A stretch of 59,588 bases of DNA from a virus. The first letter of the stretch is position 1, and every line of letters starts with the position of its first letter. A program made the position numbers and the translations under genes. The notes beneath the pieces were generated by a model. It did no database searches. It was not told where the DNA came from and worked only from the letters and a program-made list of their open reading frames with translations. Shown here piece after piece: positions 1 through 7,452 of this stretch. Location of the stretch: IMG/VR virus record IMGVR_UViG_3300035195_000305, positions 1 to 59,588 of that record. One strand, 5' to 3'.

Positions 1-148
1 GGTTACAGAGGTAAATTTTTTGTGTTTTCTTGGTGTTTTGTTTATGTTTTGGGGGGTTCGTGGGGGTGTTAAGGTGAACCTCTTCACCTCTTAATGATCT
101 TTTTTAGTTCTTTAAGTGGGGGAAGGTGTGCGAGTATTGGGGGAAGGT
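1..148. repeat. Terminal direct repeat, left copy
   Basis: Bases 1-148 recur at 59441-59588 with a single difference (T at 127, G at 59567). The repeat either reflects true direct terminal repeats of a linear phage genome or is the overlap of a circularly permuted assembly. Either way the genome appears complete. The mismatch falls inside a 13-bp motif that is itself duplicated (117-129 and 138-150). Confidence 0.93.
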
Positions 149-371
149 GTCAAGATCCGGAGACAATAACAACGAACAACGAACGAGAGCAGGGGGGCAG
201 GGGGGCGACTGGTAGAGAGTAAGGGGGCGACCAGTAAAAACGGCAAAAATTCCCCATAAAAAAAATAAAAACGAGAGGGGGGGGGTAAGATTTTGTTTTC
301 GTTTCCTGAGAGGGATGCCGAGCGTATGACCGAGGGGAACCCTCAACCCCCAGACATCTAAAAAAATTTTA

Positions 372-379
372 TATCTTTG
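372..379 (+). promoter_or_regulatory. Bacteroidota -7 promoter element
   Basis: TATCTTTG matches TAnnTTTG, 14 nt before the ATG at 394. It probably starts the two-gene unit 394-818 that ends at the hairpin at 851-884. Confidence 0.6.
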
Positions 380-393
380 TAAAAAATAAAACA

Positions 394-585
394 ATGAAAA
401 CAAAAAAACCATCCATGACAAAATTAGCTGTAAAGGGAGCAAAGAACGCAGCAAAAAATGTTAGAAAAGTTACTAAAATTCAAAAGCTAAATAAAAAAGC
501 AACGACAAACAACAAGACTGGTAAAGTTACTATTGGTAAGACTCCAATAAAACGAATGACAACTATTAAAAAGAAAAAATATTAA
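394..585 (+). CDS. Small lysine-rich basic protein
   Basis: A 63-aa protein with 20 Lys and 2 Arg and no Asp or Glu, ending in four Lys and a Tyr. No known domain is recognised. The charge suggests binding to DNA, RNA or an acidic surface. It is first in a two-gene unit with its own promoter and is joined to the next gene by a TAATTATG stop-start junction. It is one of a dozen very basic mini-proteins on this strand; a role in DNA condensation or virion binding is only inference. Confidence 0.72.
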   Translation: MKTKKPSMTKLAVKGAKNAAKNVRKVTKIQKLNKKATTNNKTGKVTIGKTPIKRMTTIKKKKY

Positions 586-587
586 TT

Positions 588-818
588 ATGAAAAAAATGA
601 TAAACCCTTTTGAAAAGCCTTCTGGAGCTTCTGACTATGTTGACGGACTTTATGTGAAGGATGGTAGATTAAGAAATGACCGGAGAGACGGAGAGACTGG
701 TATAGCTCAAATGTCTCGTATGAAGACTGCTGCTGATCGTCAGAAAAAAATAAATGAGATCGCTGATGGTATTGAAAGAGCAGAAGATAATAAAAGATTT
801 AGAAATTTAGATTTTTAA
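588..818 (+). CDS. Small hypothetical protein
   Basis: A 76-aa charged protein. The N-terminus (MKKMINPFEKPSGASDYVDG) is followed by an Arg/Lys/Asp-rich helical stretch. It starts 2 nt after the preceding stop and is followed by a hairpin with a T run. No family is recognised. Its position with the basic proteins suggests a late, perhaps virion-linked role, but nothing in the sequence proves it. Confidence 0.7.
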   Translation: MKKMINPFEKPSGASDYVDGLYVKDGRLRNDRRDGETGIAQMSRMKTAADRQKKINEIADGIERAEDNKRFRNLDF

Positions 819-850
819 AAGACATCCCATTGATGTTCTGTTGTGAGAAA

Positions 851-884
851 AAGGAGGTAAGACATTCAGTCTGCCTCTTTTTTT
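851..884 (+). terminator. Probable intrinsic terminator
   Basis: An imperfect hairpin (GAGG and GAC arms pairing with GTC and CCTC around ATTCA) is followed by seven T. It lies just after the stop at 818 and before the AT-rich leader of groEL. Confidence 0.6.
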
Positions 885-1105
885 ATATCTATATGTTAAT
901 CTTCAACATATTTATGTTATCTTTTTTTTAACTCAACATTTTATAACTTACTGATTTATAATCTATTATATTAAAATATGTTAATATGTTAACTTTAACT
1001 CTATTTTTATTAATAAATAAATAATAATAATAAGAGAATATATATATATATAAATACAAATTTAAAAATAAACATACTGACATATATTATCTATATATAT
1101 TTTAT
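885..1105. other. AT-rich intergenic tract upstream of groEL
   Basis: Between the terminator and the groEL promoter lies an extremely AT-rich tract with no gene. It contains the 16-mer TATGTTAATATGTTAA (977-992), found again at 50797-50812 upstream of the primase-helicase, plus TA-dinucleotide and TAA runs around 1011-1054. It could be an origin, a protein-binding region or simply flexible promoter-upstream DNA. Confidence 0.55.
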
Positions 1106-1113
1106 TATCTTTG
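1106..1113 (+). promoter_or_regulatory. groEL promoter -7 element
   Basis: TATCTTTG matches TAnnTTTG, 32 nt before the groEL ATG. It gives the chaperonin genes a separate transcription start. Confidence 0.65.
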
Positions 1114-1145
1114 CATCAAATTAAATTTAATTAAATCACAACAAC

Positions 1146-2795
1146 ATGCAAGATCAAGGGTACATTCCAAAAGACCTGTCATTTGATGACGAGGCAAGAG
1201 AAAAGCTAATATCGGGAATCTCTAAAATTTCAAAAGCAGTTAAGAGTACTCTGGGCCCAAGGGGCAACACAGTTATTATAGAGTCGACTGAACACTTACA
1301 AGGATTAACAATAACTAAGGACGGTGTTACTGTAGCTAAGTCTATTCATCTTGATGATCCTATAGAGAATCTTGCTGTTAGAATGTTAAAGCAAGCTTCT
1401 GAGAAAACCGCTAACGTAGCGGGCGATGGAACAACAACAGCTATTGTGCTTACTGAGGCTTTAGTAAAGGCTGGTCAAAAGTGGATACAGCCACATCACA
1501 ATATATTTGATATTATAAATGGGATACGATATGACTCTGATGTTATTTTAAAGAACATTAAAGAAAGATCTGTTGAGGTTACTGATGATATGTTGGATAG
1601 CATTGCTTCTATATCTGCTAATAATGACAATGACTTAGGTAAAATTATAGCTGAGGCATATAAGAAAGTAGGTAAAGATGGTATAGTTACGGTTGAGAGA
1701 TCTCAAACTGACCAAACTTATTCTGAGGTTACTAATGGTATAAAGATTGATAGAGGATATACCTCTCCAATGTTTATTAATGACCAAAGAAAAGATGAGT
1801 GTATTATGGAGAATGTTAAAGTATTAGTATGTGATACTGAGATTAACAACATACTTCAAATTGAGAATATACTTAAACCGATTATTAATGCTGGAGAAAA
1901 ACTTTTAATTATAGGGAATTGTTCTGGCAATGTAATAAATACATTGGCTGCTAACGTACAGCGTAATGGATTAAAGTTCTGTAATATTTTACCTCCTTCA
2001 TTTGGTTATAAAACTCACGAGCTTATGCAAGATATTTCGTTTGCAACTGGAGCTAAATACTTTTCTGAGAAAACTGGGGATGACTTATCTATTATAACTA
2101 TGGCTGACTTAGGTCATGCTGATAAAATAATGGTAGGCAAATCATCTACTGTTATTGTTAAAGGTGGAAATATTAGCGAAGAAACTAAAGCAAGAGTAGA
2201 AGAGCTTAAAGAGCAGCAAAAAAGTTTAAAGGCTAAACATGAGCGTGACTTTATTAATGAGCGTATAGCGTCTTTAGTTGGAGGGATAGCTTGTATATAT
2301 GTAGGGGCTAATTCTGATATAGAGCAAAAAGAAAAATTCGACAGAGTCGATGACTCTGTCTGTGCAGTGCGTTCCGCACTACAGGAAGGGATAGTTCCTG
2401 GTGGAGGATTGTTATTATATGATTTTGCAAGACACTTTGGATGCAGTTGTGAAGATAACGCTCACGAGATGATAGACGAGGATATAGCCGGAGAGATGAT
2501 GTTAAGAGAGGCTTTAAGAGCACCGCTACAGCAAATACTTGCTAATGCTGGTCTGGATGAAAAAGAAATCATGTCAGAGATATATACGCCAGAGATGTTG
2601 GGTACAGCAGACGAAGAGCCTGAGCAACCAATAAATAATAGGGGTTATGATGTAGTTGGAAAAGAATATGGAGATATGTTTGAGATGGGTATAGTAGATC
2701 CTGCTAAAGTAACTAAAGAAGCATTGTTAAATGCTATTAGTGTTGCTACGACTATACTTACTACTAATGCTATTGTAACGCATAAAAGAGCGTGA
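1146..2795 (+). CDS. groEL: Phage-encoded chaperonin GroEL (Hsp60)
   Basis: A 549-aa group I chaperonin of normal length. The nucleotide-binding signatures are present: LGPRG near residue 37, TKDG with Asp59, AGDGTTTA with Asp94 (equivalents of E. coli Asp52 and Asp87), and RVDD near 400 followed by PGGG near 418 (region of the catalytic Asp398). It should therefore be an ATPase. The usual C-terminal Gly-Gly-Met tail is missing, and there is an acidic insertion after PGGG (about 430-450) and another near 480-505. It lies upstream of groES, the reverse of the usual bacterial order, and has its own promoter. The likely role is folding phage capsid or tail proteins; client identity is inference. 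Confidence 0.97.
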   Translation: MQDQGYIPKDLSFDDEAREKLISGISKISKAVKSTLGPRGNTVIIESTEHLQGLTITKDGVTVAKSIHLDDPIENLAVRMLKQASEKTANVAGDGTTTAIVLTEALVKAGQKWIQPHHNIFDIINGIRYDSDVILKNIKERSVEVTDDMLDSIASISANNDNDLGKIIAEAYKKVGKDGIVTVERSQTDQTYSEVTNGIKIDRGYTSPMFINDQRKDECIMENVKVLVCDTEINNILQIENILKPIINAGEKLLIIGNCSGNVINTLAANVQRNGLKFCNILPPSFGYKTHELMQDISFATGAKYFSEKTGDDLSIITMADLGHADKIMVGKSSTVIVKGGNISEETKARVEELKEQQKSLKAKHERDFINERIASLVGGIACIYVGANSDIEQKEKFDRVDDSVCAVRSALQEGIVPGGGLLLYDFARHFGCSCEDNAHEMIDEDIAGEMMLREALRAPLQQILANAGLDEKEIMSEIYTPEMLGTADEEPEQPINNRGYDVVGKEYGDMFEMGIVDPAKVTKEALLNAISVATTILTTNAIVTHKRA

Positions 2796-2899
2796 AACGG
2801 TTCTTAAGATGGTTATTTAAAACAGAAGAGCCTAATAAAAAACTTTTAGAAAACATAAAACAATATGAAACCAATAGGAAAATACATCGTAATAAATAA
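2792..2899 (+). CDS. Putative 35-aa basic peptide bridging groEL and groES
   Basis: A GTG-start reading frame overlaps the groEL stop as GTGA and runs 35 codons, ending 35 nt inside groES. The predicted peptide begins MKRFLRWLFK, an amphipathic basic-hydrophobic start, followed by a charged helix. The overlap could couple groES translation to groEL. It is supported only by the overlap and protein-like composition; it may be non-coding spacer. Confidence 0.35.
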   Translation: MKRFLRWLFKTEEPNKKLLENIKQYETNRKIHRNK

Positions 2900-3122
2900 A
2901 ATAAACGAAGAGTTAAAGACAGAGTCTGGACTTTTACTATCAGCTCAAGACGCTTCAGACTTTAGATATCGTAAAGGAGAAGTTGTAAAGGCTGGTACAG
3001 ATGTTAATGTTATTAACGAAGGTGATCTTATTTATTATGATAAGTCAGCAGGACACGAAATGTTAATTGAAGATAATCCTTATACGGTTATTACTGAGAG
3101 AGATGTCGTTGTTGTTTTATAA
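2865..3122 (+). CDS. groES: Phage-encoded co-chaperonin GroES (Hsp10)
   Basis: An 85-aa protein, shorter than the roughly 97 aa of bacterial GroES. The order of elements fits: N-terminal strand (KPIGKYIVINK), a mobile-loop-like segment with the hydrophobic GLLL at about 22-25 that would dock on the GroEL apical domain, then a KGEVVKAG strand, an EGDLIYYDK strand and a C-terminal strand ending VVVVL. It lies 69 bp after groEL in the same unit and presumably forms the lid of the phage GroEL ring. Its 3' end overlaps the opposite-strand gene by 32 bp. Confidence 0.93.
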   Translation: MKPIGKYIVINKINEELKTESGLLLSAQDASDFRYRKGEVVKAGTDVNVINEGDLIYYDKSAGHEMLIEDNPYTVITERDVVVVL

Positions 3123-3561
3123 ACTGATTCATTTCTATAATCATATTTCTATAAACCTTATCTGTATAAGAAGCATCGTATCTAAATAAAGGGTTAGTCT
3201 TAGGGCTTTCTCCTATCTCTTCTCCATTTAACTTTTTATATATAGTGTTTATCATACGCTTACCTTTATAAGAAAGCTCGTACAAAGCAGCCTCTCCATT
3301 TTCTTTTTTACGCCATATATGAATCCATTCTTGATTTAAAAGTCTGTAAAATCTGGGTTCGTCCCAAGACATACATTCTTCAAATTCTTTAAACTTTGTT
3401 TTATTAAATAGTTGCTCACTATAAAGGAATAAAAGCATCTCTATATCGGGAGTTCCGACTTTGTATTTGGCTTTAGCCCAATACCTTATCACCCTCCAGT
3501 ACTTCATGTAGTCATGAGAGGGTTGAACCCTGTCGTAGTTTTTTCTTACTATATTTGACAT
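3091..3561 (-). CDS. Winged-helix-like DNA-binding protein, opposite strand
   Basis: A 156-aa protein, the only minus-strand gene in the left two-thirds of the genome. It has a helical N-terminal half (YMKYWRVIRYW, then TPDIEMLLFLYSE) followed by a helix-turn-helix/wing-like stretch (SWDEPRFYRLLNQEWI, then an ALYELSYKGKRMI strand-helix) reminiscent of MarR-type winged helices. The wHTH assignment is by pattern, not a database hit. It lies divergent from the gene cluster starting at 3605, so a regulator of the late programme or of groES read-through is plausible. Confidence 0.75.
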   Translation of the reverse strand: MSNIVRKNYDRVQPSHDYMKYWRVIRYWAKAKYKVGTPDIEMLLFLYSEQLFNKTKFKEFEECMSWDEPRFYRLLNQEWIHIWRKKENGEAALYELSYKGKRMINTIYKKLNGEEIGESPKTNPLFRYDASYTDKVYRNMIIEMNQFIKQQRHLSQ

Positions 3562-3582
3562 TCAATTAAATTTGTATCTTTG
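3554..3582 (+). promoter_or_regulatory. Promoter TTTG-N17-TATCTTTG
   Basis: A -33-like TTTG (3554-3557) and a -7 TATCTTTG (3575-3582), spaced 17 nt, precede the ATG at 3605. It overlaps the start of the divergent minus-strand gene, so the two transcription units share a short control region. A minus-strand TAGTTTTG in the same region could serve the divergent gene. Confidence 0.65.
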
Positions 3583-3604
3583 CAAGAACAAAACTAATAA
3601 AATT

Positions 3605-3916
3605 ATGCCAACTGTAACTCTGCCTAACGGTAAAAAAAGAACATTCGCTTACAATGCGGTAGGAAAAGCTCAAGCATCTTCTTACGCTAATATGAATGGA
3701 GGGAAACTAAAAATGAACCCTAATTATGGAGATGAAAAATCAACCGAGACTGGAACTAAAATGAAAGTAGAAAAGAAACAAAAGATTGATTTCGATACTA
3801 CTGATAAAAATAAGGGGCCTAAAGGTCCATCAGCAGAACTTCAAAAAGCACAAATGGTTGGCTCATTAGGTAGTATGGTGGGACAGGCAATAGGTGCTTT
3901 AGGGGGAAAAAAATAA
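3605..3916 (+). CDS. Small basic conserved-type phage protein
   Basis: A 103-aa protein from the ATG at 3605. An in-frame earlier start at 3572 overlaps the -7 element and is therefore unlikely. The N-terminus (MPTVTLPNGKKRTFAYN) looks like a short beta hairpin; the middle is Lys-rich and the C-terminus is a Gly/Ala helix (SLGSMVGQAIGALGG) that could be amphipathic. Function unknown; probably virion-associated given the late-strand context. Confidence 0.72.
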   Translation: MPTVTLPNGKKRTFAYNAVGKAQASSYANMNGGKLKMNPNYGDEKSTETGTKMKVEKKQKIDFDTTDKNKGPKGPSAELQKAQMVGSLGSMVGQAIGALGGKK

Positions 3917-3921
3917 TAATT

Positions 3922-4686
3922 ATGGCAAAGAAAACAAAAACATTAGGGGTATCAGTTAAACTTTCTGACAAGACTAAGGATGCGATTAACAAATTTAATG
4001 CAATAAAAGCAAGCAATAAAGTCAATAAAGATTTAAGTATTTCTACGAAAAAAGGAACTCCTAATAATGAGCCCGGGGGAGATGATACAAAGAAGAATAG
4101 TCCTGGAGGAAATAAAAAAAGAGTTAAAGCAAACACTCCTCCTTCTGTTGATATGGAGAGATACCAGAAAAAACAAGGAAGGAAAGCAAGAATAAATAAA
4201 AGAAAGCTCAAGAAAGACATTAAAGAAGATAAGAAGTTTATTAAAAAACTAAGTAAAAATTCAAGTAAAACAGCTAAGACTGCAGCTATTGTTGAAAAAA
4301 GAAACGAAAGAACAAAAAAGAGAGGAGAGAAGACTGCAGCCAGAATGGAGAAAAAGGCTCAAAAAAATACTGGCAAGTTATTTAAGTTAAAAGAAAGAAT
4401 TAAAAATGCTTCCCCTGAAGACAAGGAAAAATTAAAAAATACTTTAAAAAATCTAACTACCAAAGGAGCGAACATACAGGAAAAAGCAAAAAAGAAAGCG
4501 AAGCTTGTTGACACAAAAATAGAATACAGATCAACAAGAGCTAAAAGCAGAGCGGAAAAGAGAGCCTCAGGAACACAGTCAAGATATGACAAAGGAAATG
4601 CTCGAAGAAAGAAAAACAGACAAAAAGCTTTAGATAGACAAAACTCTGAAGCTGGAGGAATTCGAATTGGAAAAGAATGGAATTAG
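3922..4686 (+). CDS. Highly basic coiled-coil protein
   Basis: A 254-aa protein extremely rich in Lys, Arg and Glu, with long predicted helices (about 80-240) and almost no hydrophobic core. It is preceded by a low-complexity Gly/Pro/Asn segment near 45-75. No family is recognised. The composition resembles nucleic-acid-binding or DNA-condensing proteins. It follows the previous gene by 5 nt. Packaging or internal-head roles are inference. Confidence 0.75.
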   Translation: MAKKTKTLGVSVKLSDKTKDAINKFNAIKASNKVNKDLSISTKKGTPNNEPGGDDTKKNSPGGNKKRVKANTPPSVDMERYQKKQGRKARINKRKLKKDIKEDKKFIKKLSKNSSKTAKTAAIVEKRNERTKKRGEKTAARMEKKAQKNTGKLFKLKERIKNASPEDKEKLKNTLKNLTTKGANIQEKAKKKAKLVDTKIEYRSTRAKSRAEKRASGTQSRYDKGNARRKKNRQKALDRQNSEAGGIRIGKEWN

Positions 4687-4701
4687 ATAAATAAATATTA
4701 T

Positions 4702-4709
4702 TATCTTTG
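4702..4709 (+). promoter_or_regulatory. Bacteroidota -7 promoter element
   Basis: TATCTTTG, 25 nt before the ATG at 4735, in the gap after the basic coiled-coil gene. It probably begins the unit of small genes from 4735. Confidence 0.6.
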
Positions 4710-4734
4710 TAAATAAATAAACAAATAAATTATT

Positions 4735-4953
4735 ATGTACGGAAAATCAAAAAAACAAGGTTACAACTCAAGACTTGATGAGTCATTGGGAGCTAAGAAC
4801 GGAAAGAAATCTCAATCTATGAAATCAAGAAGAGACGAATCTAAAGCAATGTCTAAAAAAGATTACGGTCATGCGTATGGTGGAGATCACAATATGTCTT
4901 ACGAATGTATCAACAACGTAAAGAAAAAGATCGGATCTGCAATACGTAAGTAA
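4735..4953 (+). CDS. Small basic protein with SRLDESLG motif
   Basis: A 72-aa protein. The N-terminal part holds YNSRLDESLGAKNGKKSQSM and a repeated SRRDES-type motif, then a His/Gly-rich middle and a basic C-terminus. The RLDESLG/SQSMKxRRDES pattern resembles small unnamed proteins of marine phages (recalled, not searched). It overlaps the next start by one base pair of codons (TAATGG). Role unknown; likely late. Confidence 0.75.
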   Translation: MYGKSKKQGYNSRLDESLGAKNGKKSQSMKSRRDESKAMSKKDYGHAYGGDHNMSYECINNVKKKIGSAIRK

Positions 4954-5153
4954 TGGCTGGTAGAACTAAAAAGAAAAAATTTCCAGCGATTAAAAAATCA
5001 AACGAAGGAGATTTTACCAAGTGGGCAATGAATAACGGATTCAAAGATGCGTGTAGTGGAGCCTCTGCTGTAATGAAGAATACTAAAGAGTATTCTCCTA
5101 AAGTGGTAAAGATGGCTAACTACGCTAACAACTTTGGATGTAAAGCAAAATAA
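4953..5153 (+). CDS. Small basic hypothetical protein
   Basis: A 66-aa protein starting at the ATG that overlaps the previous stop. It begins with a Lys block (RTKKKKFP) and has two Cys (near 33 and 64). No family is recognised. The overlap implies translational coupling with 4735-4953. Confidence 0.7.
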   Translation: MAGRTKKKKFPAIKKSNEGDFTKWAMNNGFKDACSGASAVMKNTKEYSPKVVKMANYANNFGCKAK

Positions 5154-5154
5154 A

Positions 5155-5253
5155 ATGATTAAAGCAATTAAATGTAAGTGGAATTGGTTATTAAGTATGT
5201 TATTATTTAGTGCAGAAGAATGCCCTTATAAAACATGTACTTGTAAAAAATAA
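5155..5253 (+). CDS. 32-aa cysteine-containing mini-protein
   Basis: The ATG lies one base after the previous stop. The peptide has a hydrophobic core (WNWLLSMLLF) flanked by Lys and four Cys (7, 23, 28, 30). This pattern fits a small membrane-associated or metal-binding peptide. Supported by tight spacing on both sides (next ATG 2 nt after the stop). Confidence 0.55.
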   Translation: MIKAIKCKWNWLLSMLLFSAEECPYKTCTCKK

Positions 5254-5255
5254 TT

Positions 5256-5435
5256 ATGAAAAGAACTCCAGTAAGTCAAATTAAATCAAGAGGATTCGGA
5301 GATAGTATAGAAAAATTTACTAAATCAACAGGAATAAAAAAAGTAGTTGATACTGTAGCTAAGGCAACAGGAAAGGACTGCGGATGTGGAAAACGAAGAG
5401 ACGCTTTAAATAGAGCGTTTCCTTATAATAAATAA
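5256..5435 (+). CDS. 59-aa basic protein with C-terminal CGCGKRR...FPY motif
   Basis: It starts 2 nt after the previous stop through a TAATTATG junction. The C-terminus holds DCGCGKRRDALNRAFPYNK: a Cys pair followed by a basic-aromatic tail. This pattern recurs in small phage proteins I recall but cannot name. Probably virion-associated or DNA-binding; function unknown. Confidence 0.7.
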   Translation: MKRTPVSQIKSRGFGDSIEKFTKSTGIKKVVDTVAKATGKDCGCGKRRDALNRAFPYNK

Positions 5436-5441
5436 AAAAAA

Positions 5442-5957
5442 ATGGCATATCAAAAACTACAAGTAAGTCTTAGCTTACCAATAATACCAAGTGACTCTGT
5501 TAGAATACCTAATCCAGATACATTAGTAACTTCAAACACAGACGGAAACGGGGCAGTTTCAGGAACTTTTTCTTCAGCTGCATCTACTTTTATAACAGAT
5601 AGAGTTATACCAGGGGCAATCATATACGCTACAACTAAAGCTTATGAAGTTTTATCTGTAGATAGTGAAACATCTTTAACCGTAACTGTTGCTGATGGAG
5701 CTTTACCAGCAGGAGCTACAGTGTTTCAAATATATAATGAGGCTACTCCTGGTTGCATTTTATTTGTAGGAATTGCGGGTAATGTTTCTATGCAGTTAGC
5801 CCAGCAAAACGGACAGCAAAAAATTGAGTACTTATTTAAAAATATAGCAGACGCATCTTTTTTACCTACTCAAGTAGTAAGAGTTGGTAGTGGCCTTGGT
5901 ACAGGTGCAGGAGGTCAAGCAACAACTACAGCTGAGAACATTATAGGACTCTGGTAA
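5442..5957 (+). CDS. Probable virion surface protein
   Basis: A 171-aa, Ser/Thr/Val/Gly-rich protein with alternating hydrophobic beta-strand pattern throughout and few charged residues, typical of phage decoration or fibre-associated beta-sandwich proteins. It ends in a Gly/Thr-rich tail (GTGAGGQATTTAENIIGLW). It directly precedes the lectin-like gene, so a head or tail surface role is likely. No specific family is recognised. Confidence 0.75.
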   Translation: MAYQKLQVSLSLPIIPSDSVRIPNPDTLVTSNTDGNGAVSGTFSSAASTFITDRVIPGAIIYATTKAYEVLSVDSETSLTVTVADGALPAGATVFQIYNEATPGCILFVGIAGNVSMQLAQQNGQQKIEYLFKNIADASFLPTQVVRVGSGLGTGAGGQATTTAENIIGLW

Positions 5958-5958
5958 T

Positions 5959-6744
5959 ATGGCTACAGGAATAGGAGCAGGCATAAGTCCTGTATTTGAT
6001 TTAAAACCTGGAACACCAGCCCCAGCTCCAGCATGTACTACTGATTATTCATTGGCTTTTGATGGCCTTACAGAGTACGGGGATATAACATCTGGAGGGC
6101 CTGTTTTAGGCACAAATGGGTCTGGGAGTTTTACTATTACACTCTGGCTAAAGGCAGTTACAGGAGGTTCTTTTTGGATAATAAATGCTGCTGGAGCTAC
6201 TGGTTCTTTGCAAGGAAATTACGCTCTTAGAGTTCTTCCAAATTCGGTTTTAAGTTTTAGAAGTGCAGGTGGTACTGGAGTTTCTGGTAATGTAAACGTA
6301 GGAGGAGTTTCAATATCAAATAATACTTGGGAGTTAGTTTCTTTAGTGATAGATACGCCTAACAAAACTGGTGTATTTTATAATAACATTACTCCTGGAC
6401 CTGTTTCTAATCTGGGACTAAGAGATGTTATATTTGTAGCAAACCCTGATTGGGAGCTTGGAAGATCCTCCGTTGGAGGCTACCTGAAAGGTAATATTTG
6501 TCATTTCGCAATTTGGAATGATGCCCTGACTGCATCTCAGATAGGTGAACTTTATGGCAATACTGGAGCAAAATGTTATGCTTCTGATTTTTCTTTTTCT
6601 TCTAAACTACAAAATTATTACCCTACGTTTAATCCGACAGGAACTTATACAGATCCTTTAACTGATATTGTATCGGGATTAAATATTAAGTTAGTCAATA
6701 TGTCTGCAACTAATGTATCAACTGATCATCCATCACAATTATAA
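5959..6744 (+). CDS. LamG/concanavalin A-like lectin-domain protein
   Basis: A 261-aa protein. Residues about 28-210 fit a LamG_3-type jelly roll: YSLAFDG...Y, then SFTITLWLK, then WELVSLVIDT, GVFYNN, and finally GNICHFAIWNDALTASQIGELY, the usual closing strand-helix of this family. The N-terminal 27 residues are Pro/Ala-rich and probably a linker. It likely binds polysaccharide on the host surface or capsule as part of the virion. It sits 1 nt after the preceding gene. Confidence 0.85.
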   Translation: MATGIGAGISPVFDLKPGTPAPAPACTTDYSLAFDGLTEYGDITSGGPVLGTNGSGSFTITLWLKAVTGGSFWIINAAGATGSLQGNYALRVLPNSVLSFRSAGGTGVSGNVNVGGVSISNNTWELVSLVIDTPNKTGVFYNNITPGPVSNLGLRDVIFVANPDWELGRSSVGGYLKGNICHFAIWNDALTASQIGELYGNTGAKCYASDFSFSSKLQNYYPTFNPTGTYTDPLTDIVSGLNIKLVNMSATNVSTDHPSQL

Positions 6745-6746
6745 TT

Positions 6747-7031
6747 ATGGCAAGAAATTTAAGTTATTTACAAATAAGTCAAGCTAACCTAAGAGTTGGG
6801 TTTGATTTTTCATGGGTATTAGAAGATAGCTGGGACACAGCAAGGTGGAGTAATGATACGTCTACAGCTATAGTTCATTGGGATGGCACTATAAATAGAG
6901 ATATGAGTGCATGGATGACAGCTCAAAGAATTAGACCTACTGATATTAGAACGCAAACACAAGAATTAAATGATGTAGATAATACAAGTAGAAGCGCTTG
7001 GGATAGGCAGCCAGCTCCACCAAGACAATAA
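6747..7031 (+). CDS. Hypothetical protein, possibly virion-associated
   Basis: A 94-aa protein rich in Trp and Asp (FDFSWVLEDSWDTARWSND), ending Pro/Arg-rich. It is joined to the lectin gene by a TAATTATG junction. No family is recognised. Context suggests a tail or capsid-associated component. Confidence 0.7.
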   Translation: MARNLSYLQISQANLRVGFDFSWVLEDSWDTARWSNDTSTAIVHWDGTINRDMSAWMTAQRIRPTDIRTQTQELNDVDNTSRSAWDRQPAPPRQ

Positions 7032-7042
7032 AAAATAAAACT

Positions 7043-7438
7043 ATGCCAGATAATAAAAAAACAAACGCTGTTAAGCTTACTACTGTAGAAAAAAATAAAG
7101 CTCTTATGGCAAAGTATAAGAGGGAAAGAAATAATAAGACTAAAACCAAGAGTTCTAAAAGTAATCGTACTGCACTTAAGAATAAAAAAAGAATGGTTGA
7201 TAAGTGGGGTAATCCTACAAAACACAATAAAGCTACTAATCCTAATTTAGCTCTTGTTAAAAAGACTGGTAATCAAGTATTAGCAGGGAAGGATCCTATT
7301 AGTAAAGTATTCAGTATAGTTGCTGGAGGTGCTTTAACAGGGGGATTGTCTGCTGCAGCAAAAGCAAAAGGATTAATCAAGACTGCTAAAACAATTAAAG
7401 CTGCAGGTAAACTTAAGAAAGCAAACTCATTAGGATAA
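7043..7438 (+). CDS. Lysine-rich basic protein
   Basis: A 131-aa protein: residues 1-65 are dominated by Lys/Arg/Asn/Thr, residues about 85-131 form an Ala/Gly/Lys helix (GALTGGLSAAAKAKGLIKTA). The combination of disordered basic arm and small-residue helix fits nucleic-acid binding or membrane interaction. Same style as the next gene, suggesting duplication. Function unknown. Confidence 0.68.
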   Translation: MPDNKKTNAVKLTTVEKNKALMAKYKRERNNKTKTKSSKSNRTALKNKKRMVDKWGNPTKHNKATNPNLALVKKTGNQVLAGKDPISKVFSIVAGGALTGGLSAAAKAKGLIKTAKTIKAAGKLKKANSLG

Positions 7439-7452
7439 ATTCATATAAAACT

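Larger units (their letters stand above)
1..393. other. G-run-rich non-coding genome-end region
   Basis: No credible gene is present. The region stands out from the AT-rich genome by long G runs on the plus strand (around 51-67, 118-122, 139-143, 192-205, 223-227 and 278-286). It carries a hairpin AGGTGAA-CCTC-TTCACCT at 72-89, the direct repeat TGGGGGAAGGTGT at 117-129 and 138-150, the repeat GGGGGCGAC at 201-209 and 223-231, and an inverted pair ACTGGT (208-213)/ACCAGT (230-235). Such structure next to the genome terminus suits a packaging or terminase-recognition site, or G-quadruplex-forming DNA; both are inferences. Confidence 0.6.

Noticed and set aside
104-454. 116-codon minus-strand open frame across the genome-end region
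   Set aside because: It overlaps the basic 63-aa gene on the other strand and the G-rich non-coding tract; its Leu/Phe/Pro-rich composition is typical of reading A/G-rich DNA in reverse.
3572-3604. Upstream extension of the 103-aa basic protein (start at 3572)
   Set aside because: The extension overlaps the promoter -7 box; the ATG at 3605 fits the leader pattern better.
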